Assembly: GCA_035048485.1 (NCBI GenBank)
Contig: CM068585.1
Coordinates: 21,006,001 to 21,070,000 of the forward strand
Direction of reading: 5' to 3'
Length of the DNA stretch: 64,000 nucleotides
Source of the DNA: Pteria penguin
Lineage: Eukaryota > Mollusca > Bivalvia > Pterioida > Pteriidae
Made by a program: the position numbers and the translations under genes
In this document: piece after piece, positions 12,011 through 24,560 of the stretch
Layout of the letters: every line of letters begins with the position of its first letter
Position numbering within the stretch: position 1 is the stretch's first letter
The notes under the pieces: generated by a model
Databases searched by the model: none
The model's input: the letters and a program-made list of their open reading frames with translations, nothing else
What the model was told of the DNA's origin: nothing

Positions 12011-12289
12011 ATCCTATGTTTCCATCATGATTGTCTTAACCATTCTGAGACCAAATCTTAAATTCTAGGTCTTCAAAGTTGTTTATACCCAAAGCGGGCA
12101 TTATATTACTGTATAATCTAGATCTAGACCGTTTTCTATAAGAGGGTTATATTCTAGTGTTCAAATATTTTAAGATTTGTACATCAGAATACTTTGCAAG
12201 CTTTTAAGGGACTTATTTTGATCATTTTAAACAGCGGATTCGACACTGATACTTGAAATTTACCTGGATTTAAAACAAAATTCCGGTCT

Positions 12290-12473
12290 TAAGTGACGTG
12301 TGTCTCTAGCAATCAGCACACACTCTCACTGGGCACCTGACCTCACTTCCTTCTTGATGGTTCACTTCTGCCTCTTTGTGAATGTTCTCTTGTTTGTATT
12401 TGCTGCTTTTGTATGTCTTTAGGTTGATGATTTTCGGATCATTGAATTGGTTTTATCCAATATTGTTTTTACA
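12290..12473 (+). mobile_element. Solo 3' end of a Penelope-like element
   Basis: Homologous to the 3' untranslated region of the Penelope-like element at 51290-51480. Shared blocks include GTTGCTAGCAA-like sequence, GGGCACCTGA-CTCACT, TTTGTATGTC, GATTTT-GGA and TTTATCCA. Both copies stop at the same TTTACA, which defines the element's 3' terminus. No reverse transcriptase remains here. Confidence 0.75.
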
Positions 12474-12589
12474 TAATACATTTTGTATCTTTACCTTAGA
12501 GAAGGTTATAATCCTATTAAAGTCAGAAGCTTAAAGTTCATTGCAGTATAGTTTTGTCTTTTGGTCATAGATTAGTGTAGTCACATTTT

Positions 12590-13410
12590 TTGATCTGGTC
12601 ATACTTCAGTGCGGTACGGTCATCTAGTCTGGTTATAGTTTTGTGAAGTCCGGTCTTCTGGTCCGGTCATAGTTAAGTGTAGCCAGGTTTTCTAATCCAG
12701 TCACAGTTCAGTGCGGTCCGGTCTTTTGGTCTGGTCATAGTTCAGTGCAGTCCGGTCTTCTGGTCTGGTCATAGTTCAGTGCAGTCCGGTCTTCTGGTCT
12801 GGTCATAGTTCAGTGCGGTCCGGTCTTCTGGTCCGGTCATAGTTCAGTGCAATCCAATCATAATTCAGTGCAATCCGGTCTTCTGGTCTGGTCATAGTTC
12901 TGTGCGGTCTGGTCTTCTGGTCCGATCATAGTTCAGTGCAGTCCGGTCTTCTGGTCCGTTCATTATTCAGTGTAATCCGGTCTTCTAGTCCGGTCATAGT
13001 TCAGTGTAGTCCGGTTTTCTAGTCATGTCACAGTTCAGTGCAGTCCGGTCTTTTGGTCTGGTCATAGTTCAGTGTAGTCCGGTTTTCTAGTCACGTCACA
13101 GTTCAGTGCAGTCCGGTCTTTTGATCTGGTAATAGTTCAGTGCAGTCCGGTCTTCTGGTCTGGTCATAGTTCAGTGCAGTCCGGTCTTCTGGTCTGGTCA
13201 TAGTTCAGTGCAATCCGGTCTTCTGGTCTGGTCATAGTTCAGAGCGGTCCGGTCTTCTGGTCCGGTCATAGTTCAGTGCACACCGATCTAATTCAGTGCA
13301 GTTCGGTCTTCTGGTCTGTTCATAATTCAGTGTAGTCCGGTCTTCTGGTCCGGTCATATTTCAGCGTAGTCCGGTCACAATACAGTGTAATTCAGTCTTC
13401 CGGTCTGGTC
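12590..13410. repeat. 34-bp minisatellite array
   Basis: About 24 copies of a 34-bp unit with the core GTCATAGTTCAGTGCAGTCC followed by GGTCTTCTGGTCTG. Some copies are shortened to half units (near 12850 and 13280). The unit period is not a multiple of three and no frame stays open. Confidence 0.95.
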
Positions 13411-13550
13411 ACATCGATTGTCAGCCACAACAAAAAATTAATACTTACAAGAACAGAACAGTAGAGTTGTCGTAAAATAAAAAAGATTCGGGGCTTCTGG
13501 ACATACGTAAAGTCTAGATAATCAGATTAATGCACACATCGATTCTGAAA

Positions 13551-13745
13551 TCATGCAGTTATCAACACAATATGTTTAGTATCGATCTGGAACGTTAGCT
13601 CATTGGGAACGAATTGAGAGAGTTTGAGTGAAGGTGGTAATCTATTTTGACGATAGGCACGATACAGAATCTGTACACCTGAATAAAGTAAAAAGGAAAT
13701 CATACAATAAATACATAGAAAAACAAAAAGTCGGTTACGGTGCAT
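13551..13745 (-). CDS. Small hypothetical ORF with a membrane segment
   Basis: A 64-codon frame that starts ATG: short basic N-terminus (MHRNR), about 20 hydrophobic residues (LFVFLCIYCMISFLLYSGVQ), then a hydrophilic stretch. This would suit a signal anchor. There is no family resemblance I can name, no supporting neighbour and no clear splice signal. It could equally be a chance frame in AT-rich DNA. Confidence 0.15.
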   Translation of the reverse strand: MHRNRLFVFLCIYCMISFLLYSGVQILYRAYRQNRLPPSLKLSQFVPNELTFQIDTKHIVLITA

Positions 13746-16440
13746 CCAGGGGACAGTCTGTTAAATATACAACTATAAAATGGTTAAATATATGGGCTTT
13801 ATTATGAAAACAGTGCAGTCATTGCATATAAAAAATGGACTAGTCGATACAATTGACGTAGAACGGTTATGAAAATACATATGTATTTATTATGTAACAC
13901 GGAATCAAATTTGAATGTGTGATAACTAAACGCCTCTACCATTATTTGAAATTACCGACAGTGACATAAAGTAATACATAGTAATTTGTTTGTCTTGTTA
14001 TATGAATAATACAATTCCCAGTCTCTATGTGTTGAATATTTTTTTGAAATCTAAAATGCAGATATCATTAAGGACATAATCTTCTTTTGAAACGTACCAT
14101 ATCTTTTGACAGAACTGTTTGTTAAAATACTACGTACGTCAAGAGGGGTGATTGACTGTGGAATGAAAACGCAAATAGGGAAAAATCTTTCTTAAATCAA
14201 CTTGATTATAACGAAGCTATATGAATTCTAACATTAAAATATGTGGCATGAATATCGTTTAGCGTTAAGTCAATAATGGATATTCGTGGCACAACCTTGA
14301 TGTGTTTTCTACAGGATTATGGTATAAAACAACCGGAAATAGCGCCCTCGCAATGACAGTAACATGCAACATCAAACTCCAACTCTTGTGATAATGTCTC
14401 TCGCTGGATGTTCCCGGATCCAGTTGACGTAATTAGAGACATCAAACATACGAAGACTATTGTTTAGAGCAGGATATCAGAATATAAGAACTAATATGGC
14501 TTTCATGTTTTACCTGTCTGTGATTTAAAGAATGATCTATAGTATGATCAAATTCAACATTCGTATCCAATGTTATCTGCATCTTTGTCATAATTAAAAA
14601 ACGTTAACATGATATGTAACATTGAGAATAGCACTTCTTGATCGAGGCAAAATATGGGACCCCTGAAAATGAATAAAATAAGCAGATCTAGTCTCAGGAA
14701 GAAGAAGCGATCGTAAACATCCAGAAGTCATTTTCAAAAAATGAAAACAGAATAGTTAAAACGCATATATAAAAACTTTCAGCACATCTGTACAGACACG
14801 AAATCTGTAGTTCAAAATTTACCGCGATGAGAGTTTGTAGATTGTTAGAAAACTAAAGAACATTTCCTTCATAGAGAGATCTGTTTTAAGTGGGATTTAC
14901 ATTGACGTCAAATATTTTGAATTTTCACGATGTCGGCCTTCAGCATCTCAGAAGAAACACAACTTATGGAAATGTACATATGGTGCAATATAAATCAATA
15001 CAAATATTTTATTAGTTACACAGAGCGTAGTTGACCTCATATCCTAAATGGAATTTACTGGACCCATATATTCTATATCAAGTTAACGTGAAGATGAATA
15101 TGGAAAAGATCCCTGACCTTGAATTTACATATAGATCTATATCTATATAATGAAAACAAATTGATCTTTCATCTTTACTGCGGGACTAACGTAAAATCAT
15201 AATTATTCCAAATGAATGACGCCAAAGGCTATCAGATCCTCATCATGTCATCAACAATTTTCAGGAAACTTAATCATTTGATGGCCAAAACGCAAATTCT
15301 GCATTTAATTTGAAGGATCTTCATGTCAACAGCGAGTGATAACTTTCACATTAACCTCATATTAATTTATTTGTTTATTTATTCATTTATTTATATCCGT
15401 TTTAGTGTTTCCTCCTTCATGATGTTTTGTAAAGAGTTTGCACTGTAGTGTTGACTATTCGAAGTTCTCTATCCGCTTTTCTCATATCCACATAAAACTT
15501 TCAACTTCTTCATAATTAATTTTTTTCTTGGTATCCAGTTTTAATTCAAAGGTATTGTAAGCGTTTAATTCATGTCTTTGTTATCAATTTGTTTTCCTGT
15601 TTTGCTTCATACTCTCTGTCTTTTGTCACTGTTTTAAACTGCAGAGCTTGAAATTATTTACGCTGGAGCATTTATAGCATGAGCATGGATTTTACATAGC
15701 TCTTAATTATCAATCGTTTTGTAACTTATAAAGGCTAAGTATCCGAAAATTCGTGACAGAATGTCCTTCCGCGTATTAACATCTTAAAGCCATCAATTTG
15801 ACTTCATTGACATAATAGACAATGCACAATGCCTAGTTAGATACAAAGTAAAAGACTGTGGCTCCAGACACGTGACTTAAAATTGGTGACAACGGGAGAT
15901 AACTCATATAGAAAATCCATAGAGAATGTACATGGGTTTCATGTGGTCAAAAATAATAGAAAAGATTCCTGAATTTTAGTAGTCAGTAAGAGATTTGTTT
16001 TTATAGGTATGATCTTAGTTTCATTTGTAATGACAAGTACATAATTAATTAAAGTACATGTAATTGGTTTATTGTGACAATATCAGTTTTTACAATACCA
16101 TATTGGACATTCATAACCCCTGATAATCAGCGAAGAAACAGGTGCCCAGGAGGAGAGTCTGCTCTTTGGCTAGACACACCAGCCATAAATATCGCAAACA
16201 TACGACCGATACAAAATATTTCAACTCTGCAAGTAAAAGTTGATTGAAGTTTGCACTGTACAGAAAACAAACCACACAACGTAGAAAGAAATGTAACACT
16301 TCACTTGTAAAGCCCTCCGCGGGGTACCTTATGCTAGAACCGGTATATCAGCATAAACCATTAATTCAGATCCTAGAACCTTTCTGAAAACAGAATGAAA
16401 GAATGACGAGACGATATGTGACTCCGTTGTAAGAGTCGCC
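13746..16440. other. AT-rich DNA, mostly empty
   Basis: Apart from the trypsin-like tail at 14372-14476, no recognised feature. A membrane-like 62-codon frame at 16111-16299 on the minus strand overlaps a second open phase after an acceptor-like TTTACTTGCAG. Neither resembles a family I know. Confidence 0.55.
14372..14476 (-). pseudogene. Possible serine-protease C-terminal exon or relic
   Basis: A 34-codon stretch reads LRMFDVSNYVNWIREHP and ends at a stop. This resembles the last helix of trypsin-like S1 proteases (pattern V-S-x-Y-V-x-W-I). An acceptor-like AG (AACAATAG on the minus strand) precedes the leucine. No exon with the GDSGGP or catalytic-triad motifs was found nearby, so it is either an isolated last exon of a gene lying outside recognition or a coincidence. 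Confidence 0.3.
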
Positions 16441-16447
16441 ACCCTCA

Positions 16448-16545
16448 TGCAGAGTATACAAGAACAAGAATAGGCATACACAAAGCACATCACAAAGATA
16501 TTGGATTGTAATGCAGGTCTGGTACCGACTGAAGACGGTATCGGT
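16448..16545 (-). repeat. Dispersed repeat DR2, relic
   Basis: Degenerate match to the DR2 copy at 26672-26790. On the minus strand it reads TVFSRYQTCITIQY, parallel to TVLSRYRNRSTIEY at 26.7 kb. Confidence 0.5.
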
Positions 16546-18189
16546 ATATTGAGGCGATATCCGACACTAAAGGGCCCACCTTCCTAAATATAGTACAATA
16601 AAAGAACGCTTATTTGAAAACTTTTAAATAATCCTACATACAAAGAACAAGGACTTGAAGGTTACTCATACTGATGTCATGGCAATGTAACACTTTGACA
16701 TGAACACAGATAGAGGGAGTAGAACACATCGTCTTCTGATTGCTAGGGAGTGACCACTCAACATGAAAAGAAATAGAGATAAGAAATACCTAACATATCA
16801 ACCATAACTCTGTAAAGCTACTGAAGATTATTTATTCATTATGGATACTGGGGTTTTATTCTCCCTAACGCGGTCACTTGTAAATGAGCAACAACGTTGA
16901 TTGTCGTGTATTGGGATGCAAAATTGTAAATATATATATTTACACTGAAATTGATGACAGTCCCTAATTTGTCAACTATGTTTTTCTGACAATGGGGTTC
17001 GCCAGATTTACGGTTCCGCTTCGAGTTCAACATACTGACTGATTTTTCAATGAGAATAGGTCCGAAACATTCCGGATGACTTTGGTTTTACTGTAAGCGA
17101 TAATGCAAATTCAGTTACAATCATATTACTAATATTACTGTAAATATATGAATATTAGCATTTAAATTGACTAGATGAAATATTCTTAATTATTTTCTTG
17201 CTTTCTATCCAAAATTAAAGTTTTACTTAAAAACTAAAGATAAATTCCGAGGGTATATCCCATGCAAATTAATTTGTCTGATTCATCTCCGCGTTTGTCA
17301 ATGAACCCCATTTTCTGTGCAATGCTTTCCAGGAGTATGCACCATATTGGTAATGAATAAAAATGTATTATTGAGCAGAAGGATTGTTTTAAAAAGTCCG
17401 TTACAACTGTGAATTTTTTTTATTCCTGAAGTTTTCATGTAGTCCTTAATGGACCGTTCTGTTCAGTGTTTGGATGACGAGTTGCTAGAGTTGTTACGTG
17501 ACACGAAGGCAACATTGTAAGTCACGATCATAAAATATACAAAGCAGCCCACATGAAATGTATACTCATTAGTAATCAATTACATCTCAATGTCAACATT
17601 AAAGGTATTTACATGGTAAAATATCTATTGTTCCAAAGTATTGGGTATGAACTTTTCGTGAGCAGAATTCATTTCAACTAATGGAGATTTTGAATCTACA
17701 CAATGTATCGATTCTCAAACAATGCAGTTCTGTAACAAAACTGGTGCTCAAATAGTATATCGAAGGGCTTATTGTTTGTCTTTGTTGTAACACAAAAGAA
17801 ATGGACGAAAGGTAACTTCAGCAGTGTTCTCAAACCAAGCTTTGATGTCGTTTTCAATTCCATTAATCACTAAAACAAAAACGTTCTGTTTAAATATTTG
17901 ACAATCAATCACAAACTTAAAAGGAAATTATTTCGAATTTCTAGCAGAACGTATCAACCACACTATTATTTATTAACTATGATACAGATTTTGAAATATT
18001 TATGACACTGCTTCAGTTAATATTTGTTTGTCCTTCAGAACAAGATTTTTACTATATTAAATAATAGTTGTTGCCAATAAGGAGTTGAGATTGATTTAAG
18101 TATTTATAGTAAGACTTTAGGTATGAAATTAAATGCAAGAGAGTACCATCTTACCTCACTTGCCATCATGTTAAATCTGCTTCTTGAGA
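16546..18189. other. AT-rich DNA, one weak coding-like stretch
   Basis: No recognised feature other than the segment at 17234-17347. Short frames at 16839-17033 have no support. Confidence 0.55.
17234..17347 (-). pseudogene. Short coding-like segment, unidentified
   Basis: The minus strand reads LLESIAQKMGFIDKRGDESD followed by KLICMGYTLGIY and a stop. The polar, charged composition is unlike the surrounding DNA. The I-x-x-K-M/L-G-F ... G-D pattern faintly recalls the C-terminal helical domain of M1 aminopeptidases. No second exon was found, and the likeness may be chance. Confidence 0.2.
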
Positions 18190-18320
18190 AAGAAGGGAAA
18201 GAATACATCTGACAATTTTTATGAGAAAAATCGCCGAGGACATGTAGATAATAAAACAAGAATCGTACAAAAAGATACCACCGAATTATTGTAAAGAAGC
18301 TGCGGTACCGACTTAAGAGG
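18190..18320 (-). repeat. Dispersed repeat DR2, relic
   Basis: Matches the 26.7-kb copy through ACATCTGACAA, GAGAAAAATCGCCGAGGACAT and GGTACCGACTTA. The minus strand carries a 90-codon frame (18104-18376) with LLSRYRS and LGDFSHKNCQMYS, the best preserved DR2 reading frame here. Confidence 0.6.
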
Positions 18321-19612
18321 GCCATTCGAAAAAAAAAAACCGCTCTATTAGTGTGGTCTACCGGGTTATGGGGCAAGGAGTTTAAGAGTTCGGTCCAAAC
18401 CTGTCTAAATGTTGTGAATCAACACTTCTCGACACGAAGTAAAGGCATATGAATCCAGGCTCTATTTATTTGTATACCCATTAAAGGATTAAATGCATAA
18501 TTAAACGGAATGGAACTCTCAAGCATTAAACAACCCACATGTCCTTACTTGCGCTATTGATGCCTCGTGTATTTCTATTACTATCTGTTCAAATTCCTTT
18601 TGTGAACAACAGAATTAAAGTCTTTTACATATATCTATAGCTACCTTCTTTTGAAACATGCGAACCTGTAAACCATAGTATACTAGAATAAAACTCTAGA
18701 CACATGGTATTTCCGTACTTATTAACTAAAATGCATACATAATTTCTGGAGATATGGGTGATATGTCTTTTTCCGAGGCAAAAGATATCTTTGAAACCTC
18801 TCAAATAATTCTATTTTTTAATCTGTCACTGATATTTCTGTCTCTTTACAGCTTGGCATTCAGTCGTGCTTATAATGGAGTATTTATATTTTCTGTAAGA
18901 TACTTGTCTATCTATATAAAGAACCTAAAACAACACAATTTATTTTAACTAAATGGATACGTTGTATTTATTCTGAAAGTCTCAGTTTCAATTCTCAACA
19001 AAATTTTTATCAAAACACAGGATTTAGGAGTTATTCATTATACATGTTGCAGAAATTCATGGCATTAACAATAAATACGTTCTGATACGTACAACTGTCA
19101 ATAGTTGATGTATATCGTAAATAACACTAAATCATTAATATTTACGATTGCAATTTTATCTGACAATTTCATTCATATACAAAAGGTGTTGATTTCATGG
19201 CCGGGAAACAAAATGTTGACGTAAATACAGAAACAGCTGCGGCCCTAAGGTTGTATTTCTATCCATCAAGTGGTAATGAAAAGATACTGAAATTTTATAT
19301 CAGAATGGTCAGTGGCCTTTCATGACAAAAAGACGCTATAGCAGACATACAAGATTACATTTAGTCATTTCTAGGAAATCCTTCAGACGTATTTAATCTA
19401 CGTAGACACTCAGAACAATCACAACGTAATGATCTACTGACATACATATGGTTAACCCTTCGGTACTTCTTCCCTGTTTACTTAACTTTGTAGACGGACA
19501 ACTTTTTGTGTTAACAAAGAGATATTGAAAAAATAAGACAACAAAAGATATAAATTGATCAAGTAATATTATGAGGGTATTTAATTGATAAGGGCAAAAT
19601 AGACCAGAGTCA
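18321..19612. other. AT-rich DNA, no gene seen
   Basis: Only short chance frames (18754-18948 plus, 19393-19617 minus); no repeat unit or transposon end recognised. Confidence 0.6.
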
Positions 19613-19735
19613 GACATTTAATTTTCTTTGTGTTGATGGACTTGCGGTGAATGTGACTAAAAAATGTGGTTTAAAAATTGAGTTGTCACAATTCACCATT
19701 GCCTGAACTACTTTCTTCTGGAATGCGAAACCCGG

Positions 19736-20024
19736 TGTAACAGTTTCAAAGTTCCCCCGTGCTGAAAGTTCCCTTTTGATGTTTTGCGCATGCGCGTATC
19801 GGTAGGAAACTTTCAGTCTGTGTTATATGCATGGTGAAAGTTTCCTCGTGGTGAAAGTTCCTTGGTCCACGTGAAATATGAAAGAATAAAGATTAATTCT
19901 TATAATTGTACTGGATCTGGCTGTTAGGATATAATTGTGATAAATTTGAGGGATTCTAAAATTGACGCATGCGTATGTGCGACAAAGGGAACTTTCAGCA
20001 TGGGGGAACTTTGAAACCGTTACA
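19736..20024. mobile_element. 289-bp MITE with 38-bp inverted repeats
   Basis: Terminal inverted repeats 19736-19773 and 19987-20024 match at 36 of 38 positions and begin TGTAACAGTTTCAAAGTTCC. CCGG lies on both sides (19732-19735 and 20025-20028). Joining the flanks with a single CCGG restores the DR1 sequence seen at 38.2 kb (GAAACC..G-TCTATTTA), so this is a real insertion with an apparent 4-bp duplication. Because GG/CC at the junctions is symmetrical, a 2-bp duplication with longer ends is also possible. No coding capacity. Confidence 0.9.
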
Positions 20025-20193
20025 CCGGTTCTATTTATAGGACAGTGATTCCCGTATTGTTAATCCATTACGTAACATTATGTCTCGCTATATCTAACGA
20101 ATACAAAGTACAAAAGAACCCACACTTCATTTTAGAAATTATTAAATAAAAAATATCATTTCCTACTATTATTCAATAAACAAGTAAAATACA

Positions 20194-20346
20194 GTATCGG
20201 ATCAAGGATTTCCGAAAAGGGGGGACGCATGTGAAAGTCTGGTATTAGACAAACTACTAAGCCATTTTTGGGTGCAAAATCTGGAGTCTTAAAAGTAAAT
20301 ATGTGGCAAATAGGGGGCCCGCCCCCTCTAAATCTGCCATTGAAAT
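20194..20346. mobile_element. About 150-bp insertion in DR1
   Basis: Absent from the DR1 copies at 38 and 43 kb. It runs from AGTATCGGATCAAGGATTTC to AAATCTGCCATTG, so the ends are imperfect inverted versions of a GGCGGATTTAG-type terminus with G-runs inside. Flanks AAATAC and AAATAT suggest a duplication of about 5-6 bp. It is probably a small non-autonomous DNA transposon. Confidence 0.6.
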
Positions 20347-20411
20347 ATAACTAGATCTATAATGATTTTCTAGTCTACTGTACTGTTTAGAAATAGTGAA
20401 ATACAATACAG

Positions 20412-20594
20412 CTATCGCTTGCTACTAGCCGATCGCTTGACGCTGATGACTGTAACTTCTACGGTATCGTGCCGGACTAGGCAAACAGAACAGGAATTTC
20501 CACCGGAGCTGATGGTGTCTCCGATCCTGAACCTACTTCTTCCGCCTTGTGGCACGCACGTGCACCAGTCAACATGCATATCTAATAATAGCAT
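20412..20594 (-). CDS. DR1-borne ORF, copy 1 (diverged)
   Basis: 60 codons. It shares SCSVCLV and DTVEVTVISV with the frames at 38458-38649 and 43562-43744, but has several compensating indels in the middle and lacks the terminal HC plus stop. Unknown product; it may be only a relic of the repeat. Confidence 0.2.
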   Translation of the reverse strand: MLLLDMHVDWCTCVPQGGRSRFRIGDTISSGGNSCSVCLVRHDTVEVTVISVKRSASSKR

Positions 20595-20751
20595 TCAAAA
20601 TACAAATACCTAAAGTAACAGATTGTCATCCTCATTATGCATATTTCATTAATTTGTGTTTTAACTCGTTGGTTCTATTTTACTTCAAATCCTTTCAACG
20701 GACACTAGGATAAAATTTTCAAAGTTCGTGTTGGCCGCCATTATTGACTTT

Positions 20752-20997
20752 GATTGATTGATTATTGTTTTACGTCACTTCGCGAATATTTCACATATAT
20801 GGTGACGGCATCTGTTTTGCAACGGACCCACCCGAAGCAGTCAGGGATCTTTTACGTGCCAATTCTACCGTGACACGGAACCTCGGTTTTCTCTCTCTCA
20901 TCCGAAAGACAGAACACCGGTGTGCCCAAGGCGGGAGTCGAACCCGGGACTTCTAGATCACGACCCGAACACCTTATCCAATAGGCAACACCGTCTT
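20752..20997 (-). mobile_element. tRNA-derived SINE
   Basis: On the minus strand there is a tRNA-Arg-like head with A box (TTGCCTATTGGATAAGG) and B box (GGTTCGACTCC), then about 150 bp of body and the tail CGTAAAACAATAATCAATCA. A perfect 11-bp target duplication TTATTGACTTT flanks it (20741-20751 and 20998-21008), and the DR1 copy at 38 kb shows the empty site. Pol III boxes are internal; mobilisation would depend on a LINE. Confidence 0.92.
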
Positions 20998-21296
20998 TTA
21001 TTGACTTTATAAATGTTGTTTACATTGTCATTGTATCACTACTCGATAAAGTCACATGTAGCAGGGACAAAATAATAATGAAGTACCATAATGAATTATG
21101 TTTAATGGACACTTCTTAATTTCTTGTTTCCATATGCAAGTTAAATAAAATGATAAGAAATAAATCCCATATTGTTTTTGATGATTGAGGTATCAACCTA
21201 AAATTTGGACGGAAAACTTTTGTATCAATGCGCTTCGCAAACTGATGCAGTATTCTGTCTATATTTTAGGTTGATGCCTCGATCAACTCCTCCCCC

Positions 21297-23189
<1,893 letters not shown>

Positions 23190-23330
23190 GTTAACTGATA
23201 GTCCCCGAGGGGAATCACAAACCTAGTTTTCAGTGCTGTTGTACTGACCTGAATTTATGTGTACATGTCCTTGGTGATTTGTGTCATACAGCTTTGTCAG
23301 TTGCATTCTGTTTTCTCTTTTCAATTCACT
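23190..23330 (+). repeat. Dispersed repeat DR2/DR4 segment
   Basis: Contains AACTGATAGTCCCCGAGG, TAGTTTTCAGTGCTGTTGTA and ACATGTCCTTGGTGATTTGT. The first two words recur at 25.15 kb and the last at 26.2 and 26.7 kb (opposite strand). Confidence 0.6.
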
Positions 23331-23533
23331 GCGACAAAAATGATCATAAAATTTAGGAGTATATCAGTCATACACTGCTCTGTTCTTGGGTATTTGGCTG
23401 TTACTGTTAGGTCAATTCAATAGTTAGTTAATTTGCTCTTCCAATATTTACTCTTTTTACTGATGTATTCCACATAATCGAACTTGCGAGACATAAGTTG
23501 TCAAAATAGGCATATAATGCTAGGATTTATACA

Positions 23534-24560
23534 TCTATAAATGTTCTAATATTTATTATCACCCTATGTGTTCTTATATTTATTATCATCCTATGTGTTC
23601 TAATATTTATTATCACCCTTTGTGTTCTAATTTTTATTATCATCCTATGTGTTCTGATATTTATTATCACCCTTTGTGTTCTAATATTTATTATCACCCT
23701 ATGTGTTCTAATATTAATTATCACCCTATGTGTTCTGATATTTATTATCGCCCTGTGTTCTGATATTTATTATCACCCTTTGTGTTCTAATATTTATTAT
23801 CACCCTATGTGTTCTAATATTTATTATCACCCTATGTGTTCTGATATTTATTATCACCCTTTGTGTTCTAATATTTATTATCACCCTATGTGTTCTAATA
23901 TTAATTATCACCCTATGTGTTCTGATATTTATTATCGCCCTATGTGTTCTGATATTTATTATCACCCTTTGTGTTCTAATATTTATTATCACCCTATGTG
24001 TTCTGATATTTATTATCACCCTATGTGTTCTGATATTTATTATCACCCTATGTGTTCTAATATTTATTATCACCCTATGTGTTCTTATATTTATTTTCAC
24101 CCTTTATGTTCTGATATTTATCATCACCCTATGTGTTCTAATATTTATTATCAACCTATGTGTTCTTATATTTATCATCATCCTATGTGTTCTAATATTT
24201 ATTATCACCCTTTGTGTTCTGATATTTATTATCACCCTTTATGATCTAATATTTATTATCACCCTATGTGTTCTGATATTTATTATCACCCTTTGTGTTC
24301 TAATATTTATCATCACCCTATGTGTTCTAATATTTATTATCACCCTATGTGTTCTGATATTTATTATCACCCTATGTGTTCTGATATTTATTATCACCTT
24401 TTTTGTTCTAATATTTATTATCACCCTATGTGTTCTGATATTTATTATCACCCTATGTGTTCTAATATTTATTATCACCCTATGTGTTTTAATATTTAAT
24501 ATCACCCTATGTGTTCTGATATTTATTATCCCCTATGTTCTCATATTTATTATCACCGAC
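23534..24560. repeat. 27-bp minisatellite array
   Basis: About 38 copies of a 27-bp unit with the core TCTAATATTTATTATCACCC then TATGTGT. Variation is almost limited to A/G at one site and TATG/TTTG at another. Since 27 is nine codons, long frames stay open on both strands (MCSNIYYHP repeats on plus, THRVIINIR repeats on minus). A 2-bp deletion near 23755 shifts the plus frame. Confidence 0.97.

Larger units (their letters stand above)
19613..21296 (+). repeat. Dispersed repeat DR1, copy 1 (invaded)
   Basis: Homologous to 38068-39085 (same orientation) and 43143-44085 (opposite). Once three later insertions (19736-20024, 20194-20346, 20752-20997) are subtracted, about 980 bp remain, close to the length of the other copies. 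The right end is an inverted repeat built on TGAGGTATCAACCTAAAATT, its two halves here separated by extra sequence, followed by a C-rich stretch and (AT)n. A conserved 60-codon frame lies in the GC-richer middle. Class unknown. Confidence 0.85.

Noticed and set aside
20765..20956. 63-codon plus-strand ORF with SRTRDF ending
   Set aside because: It is the antisense of a tRNA-derived SINE; the ending is the complement of the B box.
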